This document shows positions 1-8,308 of a stretch of 64,000 nucleotides of DNA, one piece after another (positions within the stretch are counted from its first letter, which is position 1; each line of letters opens with the position of its first letter). The translations under genes were made by a program, and so were the position numbers. This DNA is from Truepera sp965215315 (lineage in GTDB: Bacteria; Deinococcota; Deinococci; Deinococcales; Trueperaceae). The stretch is from the NCBI GenBank assembly GCA_965215315.1, contig CBDCDB010000008.1, forward strand, positions 2,046,001-2,110,000, given 5' to 3'. The notes beneath the pieces were generated by a model, which searched no databases, had not been told where the DNA came from, and saw only the letters and a program-made list of their open reading frames with translations.

Positions 1-240
1 ATGGTCAAAATGCCCATGTGTCAGGATGATGGCTTTGGGTTTGACACCCGCGCCAAAGCGCTCCTTAGCAGCTTTGCGGATAACGCCAGCGGTACCGGGC
101 AGTCCGGCGTCGATTAAAACCCAGTCTCCATTTGGGAGACCATAGAAAATGACGTTGACGATACCTAGACGTTTATAGGCTAAATCTTGCGTGATTTCGT
201 GGGTAGCGTCATCTTGACCTGTGTCAGAGACTGAAGTCAT
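1..240 (-). CDS. MBL-fold metallo-hydrolase, N-terminal part (runs off left edge)
   Basis: The first 80 codons of a metallo-beta-lactamase-fold hydrolase, reading leftward off the window. The start is the ATG at 238-240 (MTSVSDTG). The residues at the edge read THGHFDH, the HxHxDH metal-binding signature of the fold, preceded by a typical strand 'GDWVLIDAGLPG'. These enzymes bind two metals and hydrolyse diverse substrates (lactones, thioesters, nucleic acids), so the substrate cannot be told from this fragment. It lies 12 bp downstream of the SPW gene on the same strand and may share its transcript. The fold call is secure; the function is open. Confidence 0.85.
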   Translation of the reverse strand, partial: MTSVSDTGQDDATHEITQDLAYKRLGIVNVIFYGLPNGDWVLIDAGLPGTAGVIRKAAKERFGAGVKPKAIILTHGHFDH

Positions 241-252
241 AAGACCTTTCTA

Positions 253-624
253 TCAACGGTGTGCAGGTTTAGCCGCTGTACTCGGCGTTGTCTGAGTTGT
301 CAGCGCCGCTATGATCTCGAGGATGCCCAAGACGAGATGGGGCCAGAAGACAAAGGCGCTAAAGCCGAACAGCCAAGGCGAAACGGCGAGTAGCAGTCCG
401 CTAGCTAGGTCTAGACTAAGGTGCGTGCCTATAGGTATACGCCGGACAACGCCTAGCTCATAGTTGGTCAAAAGGCTGTAGACTAACGCGCCGACACCAA
501 GGATGACGGGCACCCAAGTTTCTGCGCCGCCCCGGTCGAAGTTCAGAAGCCAGGGCGCAACAACAAGAAGTGCGCCGACGAGGTAGTCGAGAAAACCGTG
601 AACTCGAGTGGGAATAAAACGCAC
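253..624 (-). CDS. SPW-repeat membrane protein
   Basis: A small integral membrane protein of 123 residues with about four hydrophobic helices arranged as two repeats, each containing the family signature: 'APWLLNF' in the first and 'SPWLFGF' in the second. I chose the GTG at 622-624 because AGGAG precedes it at good spacing and the protein then begins 'RFIPTRVHGFLDY', the usual family beginning; an upstream ATG at 678 would add a Cys-rich stretch unlike the family. Its role is not known. It lies between Mn catalase and an MBL-fold gene on the same strand. Confidence 0.8.
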   Translation of the reverse strand: MRFIPTRVHGFLDYLVGALLVVAPWLLNFDRGGAETWVPVILGVGALVYSLLTNYELGVVRRIPIGTHLSLDLASGLLLAVSPWLFGFSAFVFWPHLVLGILEIIAALTTQTTPSTAAKPAHR

Positions 625-694
625 AAATGCTCCTGAACATACACACGAAGCCTCAGCACACACTGAGGCTTCTAGCAATAGGTGGTTTAGAGGC

Positions 695-1594
695 TTACTC
701 TTTGCCGGTAAGAGCGTCGCTCACCCGCTCGAGGACTGGCTTGTCACCACCAGCATTGGCTTTCTGACTTCCTTGCTCCGTCTGCGCGTAAGCTTCGGGG
801 ATGGGCGGCGCGAGCTTGGGTTCACCGCCAACAGGCTCTGCTACCCGCTGGCTGTACTCGGCATTGCCGTCTAAAGACGGGCCTTCCGTCCAGCGCCCGT
901 TTGTGAGCGGCTGACCGTCTTTCGCAGTTGACAGAAAAACGTAGTTGTAGTCGCTGTTTTCCTGCTCTTGCGGAAACGAATTGGGAATTGGCAAAGTACC
1001 TTCGTAACCGCCCAACTCTTCCAAGACCGCTAACCACTGTTGCTGGTGAATCGTGTCGCGGGCAATCAGAAACGAGAGCATGTCTTTCATGCCGGGGTCA
1101 TCGGTGAAGTTGTAAAGTCGGGCAGCGAGTGTACGCCCCGTCGCCTCTGCCATGACGTTGGCGTACATGTCAGCGGCGACGTTGCCACTCCCGACAATCC
1201 ATGCCCCCGTAAACGGCACACCGTTACTGTCAGCGGCCATCGCGCCCAAGCCGGTCGAAAGGTAGTGACGCACGTCCATCCCGCCGAGTACGGCAGCGAC
1301 CGCCGGATTGTCCTGCGCCGCTTTTTCTTGCAGCGCGGGCGCGGCTCCCTCGAGGTTTAACGCCACCGCCGTCGCCAGCATCTCAATATGCGCCAGCTCT
1401 TCAGTACCGGTTTCTAAAAGCATATCGCGGTACTTCTTCGGCCCCCGTGCGTTCCAAGACTGGAACAGGTACTGCAAAGCGACCCGCATCTCCCCCTCTT
1501 GACCACCAATCGCTTGCTGCAACATCTTGGCAAAAACCGGGTTTGGCGTCGTAACTTCAACTTTGTACTGCAGTTGACCGTCGTGATAAAACAT
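695..1594 (-). CDS. Manganese catalase
   Basis: Non-haem dimanganese catalase that disproportionates hydrogen peroxide in the cytoplasm. It has 299 residues, usual for the family. Counting from the ATG at 1592-1594 (MFYHDGQLQY), the metal ligands fall exactly where the family has them: Glu35, Glu66 and His69 (in 'TEELAHIE'), then Glu150 and His183 (in 'RDTIHQQQW'). A G-rich ribosome site (GGGGGG) precedes this ATG, so an upstream in-frame start at 1705 is rejected. The C-terminal 60 residues are polar and Pro/Ala rich. Neighbouring ferritin-like and DUF4142 genes suggest an oxidative-stress neighbourhood. Confidence 0.95.
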   Translation of the reverse strand: MFYHDGQLQYKVEVTTPNPVFAKMLQQAIGGQEGEMRVALQYLFQSWNARGPKKYRDMLLETGTEELAHIEMLATAVALNLEGAAPALQEKAAQDNPAVAAVLGGMDVRHYLSTGLGAMAADSNGVPFTGAWIVGSGNVAADMYANVMAEATGRTLAARLYNFTDDPGMKDMLSFLIARDTIHQQQWLAVLEELGGYEGTLPIPNSFPQEQENSDYNYVFLSTAKDGQPLTNGRWTEGPSLDGNAEYSQRVAEPVGGEPKLAPPIPEAYAQTEQGSQKANAGGDKPVLERVSDALTGKE

Positions 1595-1958
1595 GGCTAC
1601 CCCCCTAGGAAGCTTTGGTTTCGTAAAGCAAAATAAGCCTTTACTCAGGAGACCGTTGTAGGTGTAACGTACAGTCCAGTAGGAAGGCCTAAACTGCTGT
1701 GCCAAAGGCGCACCAGAAGTAGTTCTACTTTGAAGTCTGAGTTACGAAATTCTCAGTATAGCCAAGCGCTGAACTGTGTGGCCCCTAAGCCGACGTTCTA
1801 GCCCGAATGTGAGTCATAGCCCACTGTAGTCACGGCTAATCACAAAGCCGGTCAGTTGGGTTTAATTTGGTGTGGATTTTTGACGGACTCCCAACCGAAT
1901 ATAGACTCGAGGATGTTCGTCACAAGATCAAACTAAGGCTAGCCAAGGGGAGGCAGTG
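1595..1958. other. Divergent intergenic region, Mn catalase / DUF4142
   Basis: 364 bp with no convincing gene. It must hold the divergent promoters. A perfect inverted repeat with arms AAGTAG and CTACTT around two bases lies at 1717-1730 and could be an operator for the catalase. TTGACG at 1880 and TATAGA at 1900 stand ahead of the DUF4142 gene, but their 14-bp spacing is poor, so I do not call a promoter. Confidence 0.4.
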
Positions 1959-2447
1959 ATGGCACGAACAGGGAAGTTAGGGGTACTTTCGGTGATAGCG
2001 GTGTTTGGTGTGGTTGCTTTTGCACAGAGTGCAGACCCGCTTTTCGCTACGGCAGCGGCGCAGAGCGATATTTACGAGATTACCTCGTCACAGCTCGCTT
2101 TGGAACACTCGCAGAATCAGCAGGTTCAGGCGTTTGCACAGAAGATGATCGCCGATCACGAAAAGACCACCGCGGCGCTCGAACCTATTGCTAAGACGAT
2201 GGGTATGACGCCCCCGGCGCAGACAAATCCGGCGGCTCAGCTCGAGCTCAGCTACTTGGAAACGTTAGACGGCGACGCGTTCGACAAAGCGTATCTCGAG
2301 CAGCAGGTCGTGTCACACGAAGCGGCGGTAGGCGCGTTCGAGATTGCCACCAAAACGGCGCAGGACGGTGCGCTCAAATCGTTTGTACAGAAGTATCTGC
2401 CTGTTGTTCAAATGCACCTAAAGATGGCGCAGCAGATGGCGAAGTAG
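1959..2447 (+). CDS. DUF4142 (ferritin-like) exported protein
   Basis: A 162-residue secreted protein. A signal peptide (basic start, hydrophobic core 'LGVLSVIAVFGVVAFAQS') is followed by a DUF4142 domain: 'DIYEITSSQLALEHSQ', 'MIADHEKTTAAL' and a C-terminal 'VQMHLKMAQ' helix, a four-helix ferritin-like arrangement of His/Glu-bearing helices. The ATG at 1959 is preferred over the overlapping GTG at 1956 because AAGGGGAGG ends 5 bp before it. The function of the family is not established; members are common in stress-tolerant bacteria. A terminator hairpin follows. Confidence 0.8.
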   Translation: MARTGKLGVLSVIAVFGVVAFAQSADPLFATAAAQSDIYEITSSQLALEHSQNQQVQAFAQKMIADHEKTTAALEPIAKTMGMTPPAQTNPAAQLELSYLETLDGDAFDKAYLEQQVVSHEAAVGAFEIATKTAQDGALKSFVQKYLPVVQMHLKMAQQMAK

Positions 2448-2477
2448 GCTTCAGCGTCGTAAACCGTAGTTTTTGGC

Positions 2478-2507
2478 GAGGGTACTTTCTTAGTGCCCTC
2501 ACGTTTT
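2478..2507 (+). terminator. Rho-independent terminator after the DUF4142 gene
   Basis: GAGGGTAC at 2478-2485 pairs with GTGCCCTC at 2493-2500 (one G-T pair, 7-nt loop) and is followed within 3 nt by TTTT. Confidence 0.6.
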
Positions 2508-2520
2508 ACATTCAGAGCGC

Positions 2521-2680
2521 CACAACCAGACGTGATGAGTGCAGTGTTGTCTGAGACCGTAAAGGCGGAAACCGTGGGGCAACACTAAATGCCCGAACTG
2601 TGACGCGGCCATAATTGCCTCATCACTGCACTGGGCTCGGCGTTGTAAGGAAGCTGAGGCAGAGCTTTTACCTTAGGGGG
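2521..2680. other. Structured-looking leader ahead of the DUF892 fusion gene
   Basis: This spacer contains AGTGTTG pairing with CAACACT about 35 nt later, with a purine-rich loop, and GAGTGCAGTG complementary to CACTGCACT about 90 nt downstream. The pairings are compatible with a folded 5' leader. I do not recognise a known riboswitch class. Confidence 0.25.
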
Positions 2681-2685
2681 TAAAG

Positions 2686-4506
2686 ATGACCGAACAGCAA
2701 ACTGTACTTTCTTGGCTTAAAGACGCGCACGCTATGGAGGTAGGCGCTTTCCCAACTTTAGAGGATCACGCATCGGCGGCTGAGGCCTATCCAGAGATGC
2801 AGGGGAAGCTCCGCGAGCATCTCGAGCAGACGCGCCGCCACGCCGAGCTGATTGCAGGGTGCCTCGAGCGTTTGGGGGGTCAACCGGCAGCGTTTAAGGA
2901 GACCGTCAGTTCGGCTTTGGGTAAGGTAACAGGCATAGCAAACCTGCCCGCAAAAGATACCACCGTCAAAAATGCGCTCGGGGACTACGCCGCCGAAAAC
3001 TTTGAAATCGCCTGCTACACCTCGCTGGTTGCGGGCGCTGAACGGCTCGGCGACGCAGAAACAGCGGACGTGTGTCGGCAAATCCTGCAGGAAGAAGAAG
3101 AGATGGCAGGCTGGTTGGAAGGATATATTCCAACGCTCACAGAGCGGTATTTAGCTGGGGTGGCGGACATGCCGGACGTACAAGAGAACCTCAAGCAAAC
3201 GGTCCAAGACCTCAGCGACAAGGGCAAAGAGGCAGCGTCTAACGTTGACGCAAAAAACACGCTCCTTGCTTCAGGAGCGATTTTGGCGGGCGCAGGTGCA
3301 GCTCTTTTGGTTGGACAAGCCCTTCGCGGTCGGTCTGGCAACAACCAGAACACTGATCAAAGTAGAGCAGCCGATCAGACGAACTTACAAACAGATACAC
3401 AAAACTACACACAAAGTCTGAGCACGGAGAATAGCCTAGTTGGTGATACGCTAGTTGGTGATATGTCAGTCGGTGACGTTCCAACTGATGGTATAGCGAC
3501 CGAGAATGCATACGACGGCTACGTGAGCGAGGTGGAGGTCGGTAGCGCAGCGGACGCGCCGTTAGCAGACAGTTTGCTCGAGCCTGAACCGCTCACCACC
3601 GACGCTCTTTCCCAAAACGACCCCTATCAGGATGAACTAGGGGCTATAGAAGACGTTCCGGTAGAAGACGTTTGGGTAGAAGAGGTCTATACCGAAGCTT
3701 GGCTACTGCCGGGGCCATATACCGGCGTCGGGCCAAAAAGCGGTGTCGGCGCGGGGGACGCCACCGGGCAAGAGGTCTACTTACGGCTGACCCAGCACGG
3801 ACAGATCGACGCCTCGACGGTTGAAGTTACGGTCGATGACGGTGACGTGCTGCTCGAGGGCACCGTAGACAGCGAAGAGACCAAACGTGCCGTAGAAGAT
3901 GTTGTCAAAAGTGTTCCAGGTGCAACCAACGTGCAAAACTCACTGCAGGTTTCCAAAGCACAGGTTGCTAAGTTGCAGGATTCCGAGTCACAGGTTTCTG
4001 AAATGCAGGGGGAGAACGATATGTCACAAGACAAACAGGAATTTGACCACAGCACCACCATCGACGCGTCACCAGACGAGGTTTACGCCTTTATGTCGCA
4101 GGTTGAGAATTTGCCCAAGTACCTACCGACAACCCACGCCGCACAGCCCCAAGAGGGCGAACGTGTTCGGGTACAGGGTGAAGCGCAGGGTCACAAGTAC
4201 GACGCTGACGGCTTTTTTCGCAAAGACGAGGCGAACCACCGCATCGAGTGGGGCGCAGACGAGCAGTACTATTCGGGGCACCTCGAGGTTACTGGTCAAG
4301 GGGACGGCTCAACGATGAGCGTCCATTTGTCGTTTTCGGGTGGGCCACCTGCTGGGGAGGGCGACGCGCCGAACGATGACAGCAGCAGCGAAGCGCCGAA
4401 CCGCGAGCAGATTCAAGAGGGATTGGTTAAGGCGCTCGAGTCCATTAAAAACTTTGTCGAGGAGGGGCGTTCGGGCGGCAAAGAGGAGCCGAGCGCGGCA
4501 ACCTGA
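2686..4506 (+). CDS. DUF892 ferritin-like / BON / SRPBCC fusion protein
   Basis: A 606-residue multidomain protein. Residues about 5-165 form a DUF892 (YciE-like) ferritin-fold bundle ('HAMEVGAF', 'HLEQTRRHAEL', 'EEEEMAGWLEGY'). Residues 190-210 are a Gly/Ala-rich hydrophobic helix that could enter a membrane. Residues 215-360 are acidic low-complexity sequence with a short repeat (LVGD, LVGD, SVGD). Residues about 362-423 are a BON domain ('VEVTVDDGDVLLEGTVDS'). Residues about 453-545 resemble an SRPBCC/START-type lipid-binding fold ('IDASPDEVYAFMSQVENLPKYL'). AGGGGG precedes the ATG. Each domain is known in stress-related proteins, but I know no standard family with this order. Role unknown; a membrane-surface stress protein is a guess. 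Confidence 0.75.
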   Translation: MTEQQTVLSWLKDAHAMEVGAFPTLEDHASAAEAYPEMQGKLREHLEQTRRHAELIAGCLERLGGQPAAFKETVSSALGKVTGIANLPAKDTTVKNALGDYAAENFEIACYTSLVAGAERLGDAETADVCRQILQEEEEMAGWLEGYIPTLTERYLAGVADMPDVQENLKQTVQDLSDKGKEAASNVDAKNTLLASGAILAGAGAALLVGQALRGRSGNNQNTDQSRAADQTNLQTDTQNYTQSLSTENSLVGDTLVGDMSVGDVPTDGIATENAYDGYVSEVEVGSAADAPLADSLLEPEPLTTDALSQNDPYQDELGAIEDVPVEDVWVEEVYTEAWLLPGPYTGVGPKSGVGAGDATGQEVYLRLTQHGQIDASTVEVTVDDGDVLLEGTVDSEETKRAVEDVVKSVPGATNVQNSLQVSKAQVAKLQDSESQVSEMQGENDMSQDKQEFDHSTTIDASPDEVYAFMSQVENLPKYLPTTHAAQPQEGERVRVQGEAQGHKYDADGFFRKDEANHRIEWGADEQYYSGHLEVTGQGDGSTMSVHLSFSGGPPAGEGDAPNDDSSSEAPNREQIQEGLVKALESIKNFVEEGRSGGKEEPSAAT

Positions 4507-4546
4507 GCAGAGCTGGTTGCGCACTATAAAACTTTTTACTGTAGCA

Positions 4547-4580
4547 CCGCCGCATGTGGTTCATACACGCGGCGGCTCTT
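4547..4580 (+). terminator. Terminator hairpin after the DUF892 fusion
   Basis: CCGCCGC at 4547-4553 pairs with GCGGCGG at 4569-4575, with an inner GTG/CAC pairing, followed by the pyrimidine tract CTCTTCTT. Confidence 0.6.
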
Positions 4581-4586
4581 CTTAAT

Positions 4587-5763
4587 CAGGAATGTCGCCA
4601 AATTGAGAAACCGCGTACTGAAGGGTTAATTCCAGGCGACCATACGAAAACCTTCGGTCAGCAAGGCGTTTCTCAGGGTTTCAGCGGCGCGCTGCTGAGC
4701 CGACTTCCACGTTAGATAAGATGTTCGTTGCCGTTCTAGACGCATCAGCTCGAAGGCCCGGTTGACCAGCTCGGCATGTTGCAAATGAGCTGCATAGGTC
4801 AGGCACTGACACGCGCCCAACGCCAAGGATTGTTTTCGGAGCCTGTGACTGACTTCCAGGCTCCAACGCGCTGACCAAGCCTGAAAGACTTCCTGAACGC
4901 CGGCTTTAAGGGTACTGATCAAGGTGGTGAGGTGCCAGCCGAACCCTTGAGCTTTCCAGACAATCAGCAACTCCACAGTGCCAACTTCGGCTAGGACGAC
5001 CTCGAGGCGTTTGATATAGCGTCTGAGTTTTGGATACCAGCGCGCTTTGCCGGGCATGAAGCGTTTAGCCAAATCGTTGACGCGCACCTTTTGGGCTTCG
5101 AACATCACTTTGGCGTTACTTCTGAAGCGACCAACAAAAGCTAGCGGTAGCTGCTTCAAGGAGCGTAATCCCAGTCGAGTCGTGAACTCGGCATCGACCA
5201 GCAACGCCTTGACCTTTACGCCAGCGCTTACGACGTCGCCAGCCACCGTGAGCATCGCCTCGGTAGCCGTGAGTCTGGGGTAGCGCTCAGTACTCATCAG
5301 CTCGTCGGGAAACGGATCACAGCGTAGTAGATAAGGGTCTTCGCCTAACTGGACCAGCCCACTACTCACTAACGTGTGACCCCACATCACCCCCTTGCTG
5401 TTGTCATAACAGCGTCCGACCCCCTCGATACGTTCACCTTGGTGCTTGACCTTGAGCAGATCAACGGCGAGGTAAGCGCCCTGGGGTGCGTCGGCTAAAC
5501 AGCATGTCAGAACGTCTTGGTGAGGTTTGGATTCTGCGCTAGAAGCTTGCAGGCGTACTGCTTGCCAAACGGCAACAAGCCGCGTTCAGCCATGTCGGTT
5601 ACGCTCTTGCTGCCGGAAAGAAGACCCAGGATGTAATGCGCGTGTAAACTTGCCCTTGCGGTATTAGACACATCGCAGATTACCCGTGGTGACCCGATCT
5701 TCTCGGCTTCAACGCTGCGGGTATTCGTCTCTCACGTTGCTTATAGACTTGGCGACGTTCCTG
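4587..5763. mobile_element. IS4-like insertion sequence, inactivated
   Basis: Terminal inverted repeats match at 14 of 15 bases: CAGGAATGTCGCCAA at 4587-4601 and the complement of CAGGAACGTCGCCAA at 5749-5763, giving a 1177-bp element. It carries one DDE transposase reading leftward, broken by a one-base deletion. No clear target duplication abuts the ends. Family placement rests on the transposase motifs. Confidence 0.75.
4626..5671 (-). pseudogene. IS4-like DDE transposase, frameshifted
   Basis: The N-terminal part (from the likely GTG at 5671; 'LHAHYILGLLSGSKSV') is out of frame with the rest. Supplying one base near 5525 joins '..AQNPNL' to 'HQDVLTCCLADAPQG', after which the frame is open to 4626. 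The first catalytic Asp lies in 'YLAVDLLKVKHQGERIEG', the second in 'LLVDAEFTTR', and the Glu in 'WSLEVSHRLRKQ'. All three are present, so the single indel is the visible lesion. It could be real or a sequencing error; as read the gene is dead. Confidence 0.75.
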
Positions 5764-5775
5764 GTAATGTCACGC

Positions 5776-5907
5776 ACTTAGTGCAGCCTTTCGTGGAAAG
5801 GCTGCACTAAGTATTATCTTAGAATGTGAGTGCTGGTCGGTACGTCTCAGGCTGAGCGCGTTGCTGGTCAGATGATACCTGCTGTTGATACGGTTAGCAT
5901 TTCCAAA
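5776..5907 (+). repeat. Dispersed repeat, copy A
   Basis: One of four related copies of an unassigned element (others at 34909-35012, 45851-45993 and 55871-55970). It opens with an almost perfect hairpin: CTTAGTGCAGCCTTTC, loop GTG, GAAAGGCTGCACTAAG. The conserved core is CTTAGAATGTGAGTGCT then GTCGG, a weaker GAGCGCGTTG segment, and GATGATACCTGCT at the end. Copies A and C share most bases of a stretch of about 85 bp. It starts 13 bp from the right end of the IS4-like element, but its other copies are not beside that IS. Confidence 0.75.
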
Positions 5908-6019
5908 TATTCATCGTTTCTCCCCCGCTGTCATCTCAGAACGTGCGTGTTTAACGGCATTCTCTAAAGTAAGAGCGTTCGTTCGCAGAACTTCGCACAT
6001 GCAAACCAGCTGCTACTTG

Positions 6020-8017
6020 CTAGATGATTGGGCAGGCAGTATTCGGGTGAAGCGTCTCTGCTATAAAAAGGCCAGCATCTTCGGCCGTGAGAGGTTTGGA
6101 AAACAGGTATCCCTGCGCGTAGTCGCACCCGAACGACGTGAGCAGCTCGAGCTGCGCCTCGGTCTCCACCCCTTCAGCCACGACCTTCAGTCCCAAACTA
6201 TGCGCCATTACGATGATGGTGCGGACAAGTTCACCCTCACGGCCCCTACCGAGTCGGTCGACGAACGAACGGTCGATTTTGAGGGTATCGGTCGGCAGGT
6301 GTTGCAAATAAGACAAAGACGAGTAGCCGGTGCCGAAATCGTCGATGTGGAGCGCAACGCCGAGCGTTTGGAGGCGGGCGATGTTGTTTTGCACGGCTTC
6401 AGACGAACTCATCATCACTGTTTCGGTCAGCTCGAGCCGTAAGCTCTCCGCCCCGAGGCCCGTTTGCCCGAGTACCGTTTGGACGTAGGCAACAAGGTCG
6501 GCGAGGAGAAATCCTTGGCCCGAGAGGTTTACATTCAGCGTCAAGGCGTGTCTATCCGGGCGCTGCTGCCATACGGCAAGCTGGGCGCAAGCCTCACGCA
6601 GCACCCAGCGGTCGAGCTGAACGATGAGGCCGGTTTCTTCGGCTAACGGGATAAACTCCGACGGCGAAATGAGCCCGTGAACCGGGTGCTGCCAGCGCGC
6701 GAGCGCTTCAAACCCTGTGGTTCGGCCGGTGTTAGCCGCAACGATAGGTTGATAGTGAACCTCGAGCGCCCCTTGCTCGACGGCTCGGCGCAGGTCGGCC
6801 TCAAGCGTCATCAGACTGAGCGCCCGTTCGCGCATCGGTGTGCCAAAAACCGCGTAGCGGGCCCCACCCAGCGCTTTGGCCCGGTACATAGCGATATCCG
6901 CGTCCCGTAGCACTTCTTCGGCCTCTGTGTAGCCTACGCTGCTGGAGACGATGCCGATACTGGCCGAGATGTAAAGCTCGTGCGGCCCCAGCTTAAAGGG
7001 TGCTAAAAAACACGCCTGAAGCTGTTCGGCGCTCTTTGTCACGTCGCTGAAGTCGCCTAGATCCGCGAGCGAAATTGCAAACTCGTCGCCGCCCAACCGG
7101 GCTACGGTGTCGCCGGGGCGGACGTTTTCAGCGAGCCGCGCGGAGATCCCTTGGAGCAACCTGTCCCCGACCGGATGCCCGAGTGAATCGTTAATGACCT
7201 TAAAGCGGTCAAAGTCCAGATACAGAACAGCAAAACCGGCGTCCGGGTTACGTTTCTCTCGCTCCAGCGCGTGAGTCAGGCGGTCGTAAAACAGCGCACG
7301 GTTGGCGAGACCTGTGAGCGCGTCGTGAAACGCGTCGTGCTGCAACCTGGCGTTGGCCTGCTCGAGCTCCCTGGTACGCGCCCGAACCCGCGCCTCTAGC
7401 TCGCTATTAACCTGAGCGAGCGCGAGTTCCGCCTCCTCACGCGCCGTCACGTCATTTTGCACCCCGATAAAGTGCGTGAGCCCGCCAGCGGCGTCGTGAA
7501 CGGGCGTCATCGTCAGTTCGTTCCAGAAAGGCGTGTGGTCTTTCCGGTAATTCTTAAAGACGACCGTACAACCCTGCCCGTCTTTGACGGCGCGGCGAAC
7601 CTTACCGATAGCTTCAGGGTCGGTGTCCGGGCCTTGCAAAAAACGGCAGTTACGCCCCAGGACGTCGGCGGCGGTGTAACCGGTAATCGCGGTAAACGCC
7701 GGGTTGCAGTAGATGACCGGGCAGTCGGGCTGCCGCACATCGGCAATCGTGACGCCGCTCGGGGCCGCCGCCACCGCGCGCTCTTGCAACCGCAGCACGT
7801 CCTCGGCGTGGGGCGACGCGTCGTCGGTTAGGCTGGCGTGCCAGAGAGCGGGGAACTCGAGTCCCAAACGCGCAGATTCTAAAGATGCAGGGTCTAAAGA
7901 TGCAGGGTCTAAAAGTTCAGGTTTCGCAGACACCGGTTTCGAAACCACAGCCAAGCTGCCGTTTAACGGTGTCGGGTGTTGCGAGGACATAAGAAAAAAT
8001 AGCAAAAGGCTTGTCAC
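6020..8017 (-). CDS. LOV-GGDEF-EAL blue-light-responsive c-di-GMP enzyme
   Basis: A 665-residue signalling protein. Residues about 75-195 form a PAS domain with the LOV signature GRNCRFLQ (Cys124, the flavin-adduct cysteine) and 'FWNELTMTPV', followed by a short coiled coil (195-225). The GGDEF domain (about 230-390) keeps GGDEF at 309-313 and the inhibitory RxxD site five residues upstream (R300-D303). The EAL domain (about 402-655) keeps EAL at 437-439, 'ELTETVM', 'DDFGTGYSS' and 'AEGVE'. Both cyclase and phosphodiesterase look intact, so light may bias c-di-GMP synthesis against breakdown. The N-terminus has a SLDPA tandem repeat. The start is uncertain: GTG at 8017, or ATG at 7990 with a weaker site. 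Confidence 0.9.
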   Translation of the reverse strand: MTSLLLFFLMSSQHPTPLNGSLAVVSKPVSAKPELLDPASLDPASLESARLGLEFPALWHASLTDDASPHAEDVLRLQERAVAAAPSGVTIADVRQPDCPVIYCNPAFTAITGYTAADVLGRNCRFLQGPDTDPEAIGKVRRAVKDGQGCTVVFKNYRKDHTPFWNELTMTPVHDAAGGLTHFIGVQNDVTAREEAELALAQVNSELEARVRARTRELEQANARLQHDAFHDALTGLANRALFYDRLTHALEREKRNPDAGFAVLYLDFDRFKVINDSLGHPVGDRLLQGISARLAENVRPGDTVARLGGDEFAISLADLGDFSDVTKSAEQLQACFLAPFKLGPHELYISASIGIVSSSVGYTEAEEVLRDADIAMYRAKALGGARYAVFGTPMRERALSLMTLEADLRRAVEQGALEVHYQPIVAANTGRTTGFEALARWQHPVHGLISPSEFIPLAEETGLIVQLDRWVLREACAQLAVWQQRPDRHALTLNVNLSGQGFLLADLVAYVQTVLGQTGLGAESLRLELTETVMMSSSEAVQNNIARLQTLGVALHIDDFGTGYSSLSYLQHLPTDTLKIDRSFVDRLGRGREGELVRTIIVMAHSLGLKVVAEGVETEAQLELLTSFGCDYAQGYLFSKPLTAEDAGLFIAETLHPNTACPII

Positions 8018-8308
8018 AAGCTTCTTACAAGAAGGTTAGGGAAGCGCAAAACAGGGCGAAAGTTCACAACCGGCGGCGCAAAAACGCCCTACGCTGGACT
8101 GTGGACACCATCAAACGGCGACACCGTAAAACCCTGATGCTCTTGCTAAGCCTGCATGTAGTTGCGGGTTTGGCATTTGGTGATGACGAGCCAGCTTCAC
8201 TCAGGCAAATCCCCTACACAGTCAACACTGACGAAATCCAAGGGGCTTTTGAGATTCTGACGGGCATAGATTCAGTTTACATTAACTCCTCGTCAACCGT
8301 ACCTGTCA

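Noticed and set aside
1880..1905. Promoter of the DUF4142 gene (TTGACG and TATAGA)
   Set aside because: The 14-bp spacing is too short to call a promoter with confidence.
8011..8100. Longer N-terminus for the split exported protein
   Set aside because: The extra codons overlap the start of the photoreceptor gene on the other strand, and the signal peptide needs only the GTG at 8101.
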